Part shown: positions 42,787-49,568 of the stretch, piece by piece | Numbering within the stretch: the stretch's first letter is position 1 | Layout: each line of letters opens with the position of its first letter | NCBI GenBank assembly: GCA_003242955.1 | Contig: QJPH01000325.1 | Coordinates: 1-49,568, forward strand | DNA from: Candidatus Methylumidiphilus alinenensis | GTDB lineage: Bacteria; Pseudomonadota; Gammaproteobacteria; Methylococcales; Methylococcaceae | Direction: 5' to 3' | DNA length: 49,568 nucleotides | Made by a program: the position numbers and the translations under genes | Notes under the pieces: model-generated | What the model was told of the DNA's origin: nothing | What the model saw: only the letters and a program-made list of their open reading frames with translations | Databases searched by the model: none

Positions 42787-43425
42787 ATGTCCACAGTGGC
42801 AGTCATTGATTATGGAATGGGTAATCTCCATTCCATCGGCAAAGCGCTTCAACACGCCGATCCCCAAAACCGTGTCTTGGTCACCTCCGACCCTGAACAA
42901 CTTAGGCAAGCAGACCGCGTGGTATTCCCTGGGGTTGGGTCCATCCGTGATTGCATGGTTGCCCTGCGCGACTTAGGTCTTATTCCACTCCTGGCAGAAC
43001 TTTCCGCTAACAAGCCATTTTTAGGCATTTGCCTAGGTATGCAGGCATTATTGGAAACCAGCGAGGAAAACGACGGCGTAGCCTGCCTAGGGCTTTTGCC
43101 GGGACGGGTGGTGAAATTTTCTAGCGATCTGGAGGATGGTTCAGGACAAGTGCTTAAAATTCCACATATGGGCTGGAACCGAGTCCACCAGACAGGCAAC
43201 CACCCATTATGGGAAGGCATTGCTCAGGATAGCCGGTTTTATTTCGTACACAGTTATTACGCACAGCCGCAAAATTCTGCACATATTGCTGCAACCAGTG
43301 ACTATCCCGAACCTTTCACTGTTGCCTTGGCGAAAGATAATTTGTTCGCCGTCCAGTTTCACCCGGAAAAAAGCCAGTCTGCGGGGCTTACGCTGCTGGC
43401 TAATTTTCTGCAATGGAACCCGTGA
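42787..43425 (+). CDS. hisH: Imidazole glycerol phosphate synthase glutamine amidotransferase subunit HisH
   Basis: A 212-residue class I glutamine amidotransferase that delivers ammonia to HisF. The nucleophile Cys is in GICLGMQALL (~80-90), and the His-Glu pair is in QFHPEKSQ near the C-terminus. VIDYGMGNLHS and FPGVGSIRDCM open the domain as usual. Normal length. Its stop is followed after one base by a class I MITE (43427), which cuts it off from hisA, 2 kb further on. Confidence 0.95.
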   Translation: MSTVAVIDYGMGNLHSIGKALQHADPQNRVLVTSDPEQLRQADRVVFPGVGSIRDCMVALRDLGLIPLLAELSANKPFLGICLGMQALLETSEENDGVACLGLLPGRVVKFSSDLEDGSGQVLKIPHMGWNRVHQTGNHPLWEGIAQDSRFYFVHSYYAQPQNSAHIAATSDYPEPFTVALAKDNLFAVQFHPEKSQSAGLTLLANFLQWNP

Positions 43426-43426
43426 G

Positions 43427-43551
43427 TACAGCGTTTTCAACATCACACGTTACTTGATAGAGTTTTTCATTGATAATTGTTTAATTGAATCAATGGCTTG
43501 GCTTTCTGTCCATAATTGTTGTAGTAACTATTAGAATATGAAAACGCTGTA
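43427..43551. mobile_element. MITE of the CAGCG family, class I
   Basis: A complete 125-bp copy (TACAGCGTTTTCAACATCAC to GAATATGAAAACGCTGTA). It starts one base after the hisH stop codon. Confidence 0.9.
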
Positions 43552-43575
43552 AATATAATATTGGGCATCATCTTA

Positions 43576-43741
43576 CCTGATTAAGAAGATGCTTCAGCTA
43601 TTCCGTCATTCCGGCATGGATCGCCGGAATCCAGATTGCAGGGATGCCCCGAAGTCCGCGCCGTCCATGGAGCCTAGGTTCCGGCGATCCATGCCGGAAC
43701 GACGACGTTTTAGGTTTATCTGAAACATCTTCATAATCAGG
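43576..43741. repeat. 166-bp CATTCCGGC palindromic element with CCTGATTAAG outer arms
   Basis: Outer arms CCTGATTAAGAAGATGCTTC (43576) and GAAACATCTTCATAATCAGG (ending 43741) pair well. Core arms at 43605-43633 and ~43673-43702 are the CATTCCGGC pair. A stray CAGCAATTCTCATTTTGA, the outer end of the 2611-2814 element, lies at ~43781. The 490-bp gap holds these repeats and the MITE only. Confidence 0.85.
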
Positions 43742-43915
43742 TGGCTTTTTGTCCACGAAAGACAAGAAAATCGATGTGGCAGCAATTCTCATTTTGACTA
43801 GAACGCCTGTGATACCGTTAAACATTCCTCTGCTGGTTTCCATGAAGGGGTACGTTGCCTAGACTTCCATATTACGCATTTTTTAAGATGACCTAAGAGT
43901 AACTAGGGGTTAGTG

Positions 43916-44494
43916 ATGGCAAAAATTAACGATAGTTCCGATGTAGCAGTACTATTTGTACTTGTCGGCTGGGCGATTAGATACGATGGTACGGAGCCTA
44001 TAATTGGAGGAAATAGTTATTTACAATATAACGCAGAAAATAATACAGAGATGGATGCATTTGTTCGTGACAACAAAGGATACTACCTTTGCGGAATTGA
44101 TAGAGGGAAAGTTAACGAACCGTCACTTGATGTAGTATTTGTTGCCAGAAACATTCAAAATAATAGGTATCAAGTGGTTGGTCTATACTCAAAAGTAGAA
44201 GTCATTGAGGATGGCAATTGGAGTCGTGTCCGCACAAAAAAAGCATTATTAATACCACCAGATAAACGTCCAATTGTTCCTAATTATCCTGCGGGTCGTG
44301 GAATGCGACGCTGGGCGCGTCGAATTTCTAGCCACGGTAGGGTGCATAAGTCGCTATTATCCGTATATAAAAAATTGGCGGGGCTGCAAAATTGGGAAGC
44401 AACAACTTTGAGTCCCGAACAGCTTGAAATAAGTGCCTTTGAAGGTAAATCGCTAAAGCAATGCGGGGTGAAAGTCGCATATGCACTAACTTAA
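43916..44494 (+). CDS. Hypothetical protein between hisH and hisA
   Basis: A 192-residue protein. It starts AKINDSSDVAVLFVLVGWAIRYD and includes YYLCGIDRGKVNEPSLDVVFVARN and a basic region GMRRWARRISSHGRVHK, and it ends GVKVAYALT. No signal peptide or certain membrane helix. The ATG at 43916 follows AGGGG at a good distance. Its base composition is AT-rich compared with the his genes, so it looks imported. It lies with a HicAB pair inside the histidine cluster; no family recognised. Confidence 0.65.
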   Translation: MAKINDSSDVAVLFVLVGWAIRYDGTEPIIGGNSYLQYNAENNTEMDAFVRDNKGYYLCGIDRGKVNEPSLDVVFVARNIQNNRYQVVGLYSKVEVIEDGNWSRVRTKKALLIPPDKRPIVPNYPAGRGMRRWARRISSHGRVHKSLLSVYKKLAGLQNWEATTLSPEQLEISAFEGKSLKQCGVKVAYALT

Positions 44495-44545
44495 GAGTAC
44501 AAACCATTTTATGACAATGACAAAAACCAACTTTGCATATAGTAC

Positions 44546-44794
44546 ATGACCAAACAAGAAAAGCAGTTGGAATCACTCCGAAACAACCCAAAAGCGGTTC
44601 GGTTTGACGATGCCTGCAAGATAGCTGAATGGCTAGGATTTTCGCGGCAGGGTGGTAAGGGTTCGCATCGGACTTACGGCAGGGTGGATGAGCCGCTTTT
44701 GTTGAATTTTCAAAATCGTGGCGGGTATATCCTGCCGTATCAGGCAAAACAATTACTGGAAATGGTGGACAAATATGCAACCCTACCTGATTGA
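44546..44794 (+). CDS. hicA: HicA-family toxin (his cluster, module 1)
   Basis: An 82-residue HicA. FDDACKIAEWLGFSRQGGKGSHRTYGR contains GSHRTY, the catalytic-His region of HicA proteins. The rest, LLLNFQNRGGYILPYQAKQLLEMV, matches the family C-terminus (LPYQ...LL). It is a likely mRNA interferase. Its last bases overlap the hicB start (44775), so the pair is coupled. It sits between hisH and hisA. Confidence 0.88.
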   Translation: MTKQEKQLESLRNNPKAVRFDDACKIAEWLGFSRQGGKGSHRTYGRVDEPLLLNFQNRGGYILPYQAKQLLEMVDKYATLPD

Positions 44795-44987
44795 AACATT
44801 TTGGAGCGAGGAAGATCAGGCTTATCTTTGCCTAGCACCGGATTTGCCGGGGTGCAGCGCAGCGGGCAACACCCCTTTAGATGCGATACGGGAAATGCAG
44901 GATGCCATGTCTTCTTGGCTGCAAGCCTGCTCAAATATGGGCCGAGAGTTACCTATGCCTCTGGCTAAACCTCACAAAGCAGCTTAG
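44775..44987 (+). CDS. hicB: HicB-family antitoxin (his cluster, module 1)
   Basis: A 70-residue HicB-like protein. LIETFWSEEDQAYLCLAPDLPGCSAAGN has the LPGC turn, and LDAIREMQDAMSSWLQACSN follows. There is no C-terminal DNA-binding domain. The ATG at 44775 overlaps the end of hicA by 20 bases. With its partner it forms a complete toxin-antitoxin module in the histidine cluster. Confidence 0.88.
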   Translation: MQPYLIETFWSEEDQAYLCLAPDLPGCSAAGNTPLDAIREMQDAMSSWLQACSNMGRELPMPLAKPHKAA

Positions 44988-45038
44988 GCTTTGGCGATGG
45001 GGCGATGGACACAAAAACAAACCATTGATTTAATCACT

Positions 45039-45162
45039 TACAGTGTTTTTAATTTCAAATGATTACTTGTTTGGTTATACTATTTTACAAAGCAATTCAC
45101 ACAATTGATGATTTGACTAAGTGTCCTTTATTATTTTTCTTTGTTAAGATAAAAACGCTGTA
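45039..45162. mobile_element. MITE of the CAGCG family, class III
   Basis: TACAGTGTTTTTAATTTC at the left and AAAAACGCTGTA at the right, 124 bp. The interior shares GGTTATACTATTTTACAAAG and TGTCCTTTATTATT with 23801-23922. Confidence 0.85.
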
Positions 45163-45259
45163 TATAGCAACCTACCATGGCTTCTAGCTACTGCAATCCC
45201 TGCCGGAACGACTGCTTTGCAGAGGGTAGACCCATCTTAGAGGCTACAGCTTCGGGTAT

Positions 45260-45379
45260 TACAGCGTTTTCATCTTTAAAATAGACCTAAAAATGAATAT
45301 TCAAACAATCTCTGATTGGAAAAATATCTAGCACGACCATACGCCTATCTAGTAAATATTTGATGTTGAAAACGCTGAA
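45260..45379. mobile_element. MITE of the CAGCG family, class II
   Basis: TACAGCGTTTTCATCTTTAA at the left and GATGTTGAAAACGCTGAA at the right, 120 bp. It ends 15 bp before the hisA start codon. Its interior (ACCTAAAAATGAATATTC, CTAGCACGACCATACG) matches 713-834 closely. The hisA ribosome-binding site (TGAGG at 45382-45386) lies just beyond its end. Confidence 0.9.
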
Positions 45380-45394
45380 TATGAGGATTCAAAC

Positions 45395-46126
45395 ATGCTT
45401 TTAATACCTGCTATCGACCTGAAAGATGGCAAGTGCGTCCGTTTGCGGCAAGGGCGGATGGATGACAATACCGTATTCTCAGATGACCCGGTGGCAGTGG
45501 CCGGTCGCTGGGTGGCCGCAGGGGCGCAACGCTTGCATTTGGTCGATTTGGATGGGGCATTTGCCGGTGCGCCGCGCAACTGGGATGTCATTGCCTCCAT
45601 ACGCGAAACCTATCCTGACGTGCAAATTCAAGTTGGCGGGGGCATTCGTGACTTGGAAACCATCGAAGGCTATATTGATGCCGGAGTCGATTTCGTCATC
45701 ATTGGAACCAAAGCGGTCAGCACCCCACACTTCGTCAGTGACATCACACTGGAATTCCCCAATCACGTCATCGTTGGATTGGATGCGAAAGACGGAAAAG
45801 TTGCCATCGACGGCTGGTCCAAGCTCTCCCACCATGACGTGATCGATCTGGCAAAGAAATTCGAGGGCGACGGTGTCGATGCCATTATTTACACTGACAT
45901 CAGCCGTGACGGCATGATGGGAGGAGTCAATATCGAGGCCACATCGCGTTTGGCCCGTTCCATACGCATTCCAGTCATTGCTTCTGGCGGCATCACCAAC
46001 CTAGACGACATTAAAGCCTTGGGTGAGATCGTTGCCGACGGTGTGATGGGCGCTATTACGGGGCGGGCGATCTACGAGGGTACACTGAACTTTGATGAAG
46101 CCCGCAAACTGGCGGAAACCTACTGA
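45395..46126 (+). CDS. hisA: HisA, ProFAR isomerase
   Basis: A 243-residue TIM-barrel isomerase that opens the ribose of ProFAR in histidine synthesis. Catalytic Asp8 is in [10 protein letters not shown] and the second Asp is near residue 130 in [25 protein letters not shown] and [10 protein letters not shown] are the two phosphate-binding sites. Length normal. The stop overlaps the hisF start (TGATG). A MITE lies immediately upstream, where the operon's own promoter or readthrough from hisH would be expected. Confidence 0.97.
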   Translation: MLLIPAIDLKDGKCVRLRQGRMDDNTVFSDDPVAVAGRWVAAGAQRLHLVDLDGAFAGAPRNWDVIASIRETYPDVQIQVGGGIRDLETIEGYIDAGVDFVIIGTKAVSTPHFVSDITLEFPNHVIVGLDAKDGKVAIDGWSKLSHHDVIDLAKKFEGDGVDAIIYTDISRDGMMGGVNIEATSRLARSIRIPVIASGGITNLDDIKALGEIVADGVMGAITGRAIYEGTLNFDEARKLAETY

Positions 46127-46971
46127 TGTTGGCAAAACGCATTATTCCTTGTTTGGACGTTGACAATGGCCGTGTCGTCAAGGGAGTCAAGTTTGTCGAA
46201 ATACGCGATGCGGGCGATCCTGTTGAAATTGCCCGCCGCTATGACTTGGAAGGTGCGGACGAACTAACCTTTCTTGACATCACAGCCAGTTCCGACAACC
46301 GCGAAACCATGGTGCATGTAGTGGAACAAGTGGCGGGTGAAGTGTTTATCCCACTGACCGTAGGCGGGGGCATACGGACACTTGAAGACATACGCCGGAT
46401 GCTCAACGCCGGAGCCGACAAAGTCAGCATTAACACGGCGGCAGTGTTCAACCCTGAATTCGTGCGTGAAGCGGCTGAGAAATTCGGCTCGCAGTGCATC
46501 GTCGTTGCGATTGATGCCAAAAAAGTCAATCCTACTCCAATTCCCTTCCCCAACGGGGGAGGGTTAGGGAGGGGGGGATCAAATTCAACAGCATCGCAGC
46601 GAAAGAGTGAACAATCTTTAGAAAAATGGGAAATCTTCACCCACGGCGGACGCAAGCCCACTGGGCTGGACGCGGTGGAATGGGCTAGGAAGATGGTGGA
46701 TTATGGCGCGGGGGAAATCTTGCTGACTAGCATGGACCGGGACGGCACTCGCGTGGGATTCGACTTGGAATTGACGCGGGCAATTAGCGAAGCGGTGACT
46801 GTGCCAGTGATTGCGTCAGGCGGCGTCGGCAACCTTCAACATTTGGCGGACGGAATCATTGAAGGCAAGGCCGATGCCGTGCTTGCCGCCAGCATTTTCC
46901 ACTTCGCCGAATACACCATCCGGGAAGCCAAGGAACACATGGCCTCACGCGGTATCGAGGTGCGTTTATGA
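46126..46971 (+). CDS. hisF: HisF, imidazole glycerol phosphate synthase cyclase subunit, with in-frame insertion
   Basis: A 281-residue TIM-barrel cyclase, 25-30 residues longer than usual. Catalytic Asp11 ([15 protein letters not shown]) and Asp130 (VVAIDAKKV) are present, and [14 protein letters not shown] and [11 protein letters not shown] are intact. After AKKVNP an insertion runs to about residue 165 ([11 protein letters not shown], then a low-complexity Ser/Gln/Lys stretch) before [14 protein letters not shown] resumes. Its DNA at ~46535-46578 is a C-rich/G-rich palindromic repeat, so this is a repeat element kept in frame in a loop. The start overlaps the hisA stop, and the end overlaps the hisI start. 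Activity is expected if the loop tolerates the insert, but that is untested. Confidence 0.93.
   Translation: MLAKRIIPCLDVDNGRVVKGVKFVEIRDAGDPVEIARRYDLEGADELTFLDITASSDNRETMVHVVEQVAGEVFIPLTVGGGIRTLEDIRRMLNAGADKVSINTAAVFNPEFVREAAEKFGSQCIVVAIDAKKVNPTPIPFPNGGGLGRGGSNSTASQRKSEQSLEKWEIFTHGGRKPTGLDAVEWARKMVDYGAGEILLTSMDRDGTRVGFDLELTRAISEAVTVPVIASGGVGNLQHLADGIIEGKADAVLAASIFHFAEYTIREAKEHMASRGIEVRL
46535..46578. repeat. C-rich/G-rich palindromic repeat inside hisF
   Basis: Bases around CCCTTCCCC, AACG, GGGGGAGGG form an imperfect hairpin inside the coding frame, followed by GGGAGGGGGGG. The frame is maintained through it. Confidence 0.7.
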
Positions 46972-47351
46972 GCAATTGGCTGGATGAAATCCGCTGGACT
47001 GCCGATGGGCTAGTCCCGGTCATCGCCCAAGAGGCAGAAACCGGGAAAATATTGATGTTCGCTTGGATGAACAGGGAATCTTTGCGCCTCACTGCCGAGG
47101 AAGGCTATGCTGTTTATTGGTCACGCTCCCGCAACCGACTTTGGCGCAAGGGTGAAGAGTCCGGCCATCGGCAGAAAGTGCTGGAAATCCGCCTGGATTG
47201 TGACGAAGACGTGGTGTTAATTCAAGTGGAACAAGTGGGTGGAATTGCTTGCCACACCGGCCGGCATAGCTGTTTCTATCGCCGATTGAAAGATGGGCAA
47301 TGGGAAGTCGTGGAGCCGGTGTTGAAAAACCCGGAAAGCATATATCAATAG
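46968..47351 (+). CDS. hisI: HisI, phosphoribosyl-AMP cyclohydrolase
   Basis: A 127-residue zinc enzyme that opens the adenine ring of [26 protein letters not shown] opens the conserved block, the metal ligands are in [12 protein letters not shown]-type and [11 protein letters not shown] sequences (Asp residues ~80-84, Cys ~100-105). It is not fused to HisE, which is encoded separately 1.3 kb downstream. The ATG at 46968 overlaps the hisF stop (ATGA). The last his gene of the hisAFI run. Confidence 0.95.
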   Translation: MSNWLDEIRWTADGLVPVIAQEAETGKILMFAWMNRESLRLTAEEGYAVYWSRSRNRLWRKGEESGHRQKVLEIRLDCDEDVVLIQVEQVGGIACHTGRHSCFYRRLKDGQWEVVEPVLKNPESIYQ

Positions 47352-47385
47352 GACTGTAGTGGTGATAAAGCCGTTAAGTTAAACC

Positions 47386-47440
47386 GTCATTCCGGCATGG
47401 ATCGCCGGAATCCAGATTGCAGGGATGCCAACAATCTATA
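47386..47440. repeat. Half copy of the CATTCCGGC palindromic repeat
   Basis: GTCATTCCGGCATGGATCGCC followed by GGAATCCAGATTGCAGGGATG is the left arm and spacer seen at 43605 and 1586. The right arm is missing. It begins 35 bp after the hisI stop. Confidence 0.75.
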
Positions 47441-47478
47441 CTATACTACACAGTACAGGATATTGATGGAGGTTATAT

Positions 47479-47729
47479 ATGAGCGATAACGTGGAAAACC
47501 TAATTCTTGAACATCTAAGGATATTGCGTTCTGAAATTCAGACATTGCGCACCGAGATGCACGCTGAGTTCAAAGACGTGAAACTTCGCATGTCTAGCAT
47601 TGAAGCGGCAATGGTTTCCATCAAACACGATTCCGCCGACATACGTGGCGACTACGTTCGCCAGCACTGAGTATTGACAACATTGTGGAGCGTATCCAAC
47701 GTATTGAGAAGCGGCTTGAATTGGTTTAG
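47479..47729 (+). pseudogene. Frameshifted coiled-coil gene, paralogue of 24489-24731
   Basis: The open frame from ATG 47479 (MSDNVENLILEHLRILR) stops at 47668-47670 after YVRQH. In the next frame, SIDNIVERIQRIEKRLELV continues to a TAG at 47727-47729. That matches the end of the intact paralogue (QYDRLAERVGRIEQRLEL), so one frameshift splits a formerly single gene. A ribosome-binding site GGAGG precedes the ATG (~47467). It may still give a shortened protein of 63 residues. Confidence 0.8.
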
Positions 47730-47833
47730 AGTTATAAGTAGGTGGCGATAAAAAATCTGGCATAAATATTTTCAAACCATTGATTCTAATTAAGTTCCCT
47801 CCGCTTAATGCCAGATTATTTTGGTTCAACTAC

Positions 47834-47879
47834 TTAGCGTTTTCAAAATCAAATAGCTATTCATATTAAAAACGCTGTA
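47834..47879. mobile_element. Short CAGCG-type MITE (46 bp, internal deletion)
   Basis: TTAGCGTTTTCAAAATCAAA at the left and ATTAAAAACGCTGTA at the right retain family ends, with only ~16 bp between. It abuts a short open frame that starts at 47881. Confidence 0.65.
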
Positions 47880-47880
47880 T

Positions 47881-47976
47881 ATGAAAGAAGAATACATATT
47901 CGTGCTAGACCCTGTAAAGATAAAGGAAAATGATAATGACATTTTTCAGGGTCATATAGATGCCAAGAAAAATTAG
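47881..47976 (+). CDS. Possible 31-residue peptide upstream of hicA
   Basis: An ATG two bases after the MITE end starts a frame encoding MKEEYIFVLDPVKIKENDND and then IFQGHIDAKKN, and overlapping the hicA start. It has no clear ribosome-binding site. Could be a leader or a chance frame; low confidence. Confidence 0.25.
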   Translation: MKEEYIFVLDPVKIKENDNDIFQGHIDAKKN

Positions 47977-48154
47977 AGACCTGATTTTTGACTTGGAGCA
48001 AGCTGGCTTTTGCAATCGAAGCGGAAAGGGTAGCCATAGAAACTATCAACACGATAAAGGCATGAGGGTGACTATTTCTGGTCAGCTTGGTGACGATTCC
48101 AAACCCTACCAAGAACGAGAGGTCAAGAAGAAAGTCCAGGAGTCGAAAGAATGA
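47960..48154 (+). CDS. hicA: HicA-family toxin (his cluster, module 2)
   Basis: A 64-residue HicA. LIFDLEQAGFCNRSGKGSHRNYQHDK contains the GSHRNY active-site region. DSKPYQEREVKKKVQ is the family's end. AGGG lies upstream of the ATG at 47960 at a good distance. Its stop overlaps the hicB start (ATGA). It lies between hisI and hisE. Confidence 0.9.
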   Translation: MPRKIRDLIFDLEQAGFCNRSGKGSHRNYQHDKGMRVTISGQLGDDSKPYQEREVKKKVQESKE

Positions 48155-48393
48155 AAGATACCGCCCGTTATTTTAAAATTGTTACATGGTCTGATGAAGA
48201 TCAATGCTTTATCGGCCAATGTCCCGGTATTATCGGCCCTTGTTGTCATGGCGAGGATGAGGCGCAGGTATTTCACGAGCTATGCCAGATTGTGGAAGAA
48301 TGGATAATGATGATGGAATCTCAAGGTAAGCCATTACCCCCACCGACTGCCGGGAAGCAATTGCTTGAACAGATAATGATGTTGGCTGCTTAA
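48151..48393 (+). CDS. hicB: HicB-family antitoxin (his cluster, module 2)
   Basis: An 80-residue HicB-like protein. YFKIVTWSDEDQCFIGQCPGIIGPCCHG is the N-terminal strand set with the GxCPG variation of the LPGC turn, and QVFHELCQIVEEWIMMME follows. The ATG overlaps the hicA stop. It is the direct partner of the toxin before it; a second HicB-like gene follows 11 bp on. Confidence 0.85.
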   Translation: MKDTARYFKIVTWSDEDQCFIGQCPGIIGPCCHGEDEAQVFHELCQIVEEWIMMMESQGKPLPPPTAGKQLLEQIMMLAA

Positions 48394-48404
48394 GGAAAGA
48401 TTAC

Positions 48405-48617
48405 ATGCGTTATTTAGTCGTCGTTGAAGAAGGTCCTACTAGCTTCGGTGCTTATGTTCCCGATCTTCCAGGCTGCATAGCTGTAGGTAAATCACGCGAG
48501 GAGGCTGTGCAACTTATTCAAGAAGCCATTGAATTTCACCTTGAAGGAATTAAGGAGGAAGGCGCTGGATTTCCATTCCCCCATTCATCCTTTGAATTCG
48601 TGGAGATTCATCTGTGA
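48405..48617 (+). CDS. Orphan HicB-like protein, coupled to hisE
   Basis: A 70-residue type II HicB homologue: [49 protein letters not shown] is the classic HicB domain pattern. It has no own HicA. The stop codon overlaps the hisE GTG start (GTGA at 48614-48617), so hisE translation is linked to it. An AAGGAAAG ribosome-binding site precedes its ATG. Confidence 0.88.
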   Translation: MRYLVVVEEGPTSFGAYVPDLPGCIAVGKSREEAVQLIQEAIEFHLEGIKEEGAGFPFPHSSFEFVEIHL

Positions 48618-48934
48618 ACAATACTGACATCCTCAACCAACTTGCGGCGGTGCTGGAAGAACGCAAACTCCAATCTCCGCAACAATCCTATGTCGCCAGC
48701 CTGTATGCCAAGGGCTTGGACCACATCTTAAAAAAAATCGGCGAGGAGGCAGTCGAAACGGTCATCGCCGCCAAAGATGGCGAACCCGACAAGATCGTCT
48801 ATGAAATGGCCGATCTGTGGTTTCACTGCATGGTTCTTTTGGCACAGCAGGGTCTAGGGCCGGAAGCGGTCACCGCCGAATTGCAACGCCGCTTTGGGCT
48901 GTCAGGCTTGGAAGAAAAAGCATCGCGAAAATGA
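48614..48934 (+). CDS. hisE: HisE, phosphoribosyl-ATP pyrophosphatase
   Basis: A 106-residue MazG-like enzyme that hydrolyses PR-ATP to PR-AMP, the second step of histidine synthesis. The Glu/Asp-rich metal site is in [32 protein letters not shown] (~37-70). The start is GTG at 48614 inside the orphan HicB stop; an ATG is not available in frame. The stop overlaps the ATG of the next gene at 48931 (ATGA). It stands apart from hisAFI because the TA module and repeats lie between. Confidence 0.95.
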   Translation: MNNTDILNQLAAVLEERKLQSPQQSYVASLYAKGLDHILKKIGEEAVETVIAAKDGEPDKIVYEMADLWFHCMVLLAQQGLGPEAVTAELQRRFGLSGLEEKASRK

Positions 48935-49568
48935 TCTATCAAGTTCCCACTTTTAAGGAAATACCCCCTGCCCCCTTTTTTAAAAGTGGGGTAAACATTT
49001 TTGGAAATGCTCTTAAACTCTCCATTTTCCTGCTCTATATTTTCCTGTTCCCGGCAAACACGCTGGCTGGTGGTCCACATCAAGCAGCCGTCGCCAGTGC
49101 CAACCCGCTGGCGACGGCTGCGGGGTTTGAAATATTAGACCAAGGGGGCAATGCCTTCGATGCGGCGGTTGCTGTCTCGGCGGCCTTGGCAGTGGTCGAG
49201 CCTTCCGGTTCAGGGCTTGGCGGCGGGGGATTCTGGCTGCTAAAACGGGCATCCGACGGCAAGGAGATCATCATTGATGGACGTGAAACCGCGCCTTTGG
49301 TCTCCCATGATGCTATGTTTCTGGACGCACAAGGCAACCCTATCCCCAATCTTTCTTTGGATGGCGCATTAGCGGCGGGCATACCCGGTATGCCCGCCGG
49401 TTTGGCGCATCTGGCAACAAAATACGGGCATGTTCCCCTATTGAAATCTTTAGGCCCGGCCATCCGCTATGCAGAATCCGGGGTCGATTTGGGGGAAACC
49501 TTTTTGCGGGCAGTGAAAATCAGGGAAACTACCCTGCAAAACTTCCAAGCTTCGGCGGATATTTTCCT
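48931..49568 (+). CDS. ggt: Gamma-glutamyltransferase, 3'-truncated by the window edge
   Basis: The first ~212 residues of a gamma-glutamyltransferase, a periplasmic enzyme that cleaves the gamma-glutamyl bond of glutathione. After a hydrophobic signal ([16 protein letters not shown]), [32 protein letters not shown] is the family's start of the mature domain. The [11 protein letters not shown] and DGRETAP motifs follow; the nucleophile Thr lies beyond the window. The ATG at 48931 overlaps the hisE stop; residues 1-30 before the signal are encoded by a repeat and look foreign to the family. It probably continues the his transcript. Confidence 0.9.
   Translation, partial: MIYQVPTFKEIPPAPFFKSGVNIFGNALKLSIFLLYIFLFPANTLAGGPHQAAVASANPLATAAGFEILDQGGNAFDAAVAVSAALAVVEPSGSGLGGGGFWLLKRASDGKEIIIDGRETAPLVSHDAMFLDAQGNPIPNLSLDGALAAGIPGMPAGLAHLATKYGHVPLLKSLGPAIRYAESGVDLGETFLRAVKIRETTLQNFQASADIF
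48946..48990. repeat. Perfect 11-bp inverted repeat in the 5' end of the ggt frame
   Basis: CCCACTTTTAA at 48946-48956 and TTAAAAGTGGG at 48980-48990 enclose a C-rich loop. The open frame runs through it, giving a Pro/Phe/Lys-rich first stretch of GGT. Confidence 0.75.

Noticed and set aside
591-47440. CRISPR array
   Set aside because: The palindromic repeats are dispersed, not regularly spaced, and no cas genes are present.
1-49568. tRNA, rRNA or riboswitch genes
   Set aside because: No cloverleaf or rRNA stretch was recognised by eye in the intergenic gaps; a tRNAscan/Rfam run would be decisive.

Overview
The window looks like chromosomal DNA of a gammaproteobacterium. The organism is inferred, not proven. 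The his gene order, GlmM, TypA, HrpA, the roughly 550-residue iPGM, NnrU and [NiFe]-hydrogenase accessory genes fit this. So does the heavy load of short palindromic repeats of the kind common in methanotroph-type (Methylococcales) and sulfur-oxidiser genomes. No tRNA, rRNA or CRISPR array was recognised.

Layout. 1-2.6 kb: end of a hydrogenase maturation locus (hupD protease, a long-chain flavodoxin, hupH/hyaF). 2.8-6.7 kb (minus): an HD-GYP phosphodiesterase followed by a hybrid histidine kinase with an N-terminal HNOBA (heme-NO-binding-associated) domain. 6.9-10.9 kb: a LexA/CI-like S24 repressor with a palindromic operator over its own promoter, a 45-residue basic protein, and a type II restriction-modification pair (C5 methyltransferase plus PD-(D/E)XK protein). 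11-13.8 kb: a proline-rich anchored protein, then a coupled SDR reductase and thiolase. 14.2-20 kb: a defence-like island with small unknown genes, an AAA ATPase, a three-gene ABC-3C cassette and a PD-(D/E)XK protein. 20.3-23.7 kb: gpmI, a membrane cytochrome c-type protein and two coupled minus-strand genes. 23.7-26.2 kb: nested MITEs, a coiled-coil protein, hicAB and an FRG-domain protein. 26.2-36.7 kb: acyl-CoA ligase, glycine-zipper lipoprotein, gloA, glmM, DUF2959, hrpA, an IS630 remnant and a membrane transglycosylase. 36.9-39.2 kb: rhodanese and a tightly overlapping TIGR04255 three-gene cassette. 39.2-41 kb: typA. 41.5-49 kb: the histidine cluster hisB-nnrU-hisH-hisA-hisF-hisI-hisE, broken up by repeats and two HicAB modules, then the start of a gamma-glutamyltransferase.

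The most striking feature is the density of small mobile repeats and their precise contact with genes. A MITE family with TACAGCGTTTTCA termini and TA target duplications occurs at least eight times in three sequence classes. One copy carries a block bounded by two other copies inserted cleanly at its TA. Other repeats supply the last codons of flavodoxin and of a hicB, an in-frame insert of about 25-30 residues in HisF, and the first codons of the GGT reading frame. In the his operon, an orphan HicB stop codon overlaps the GTG start of hisE. The best candidates for a little-described system are the AAA plus ABC-3C operon (15.1-19.1 kb) and the TIGR04255 cassette (37.3-39.2 kb).
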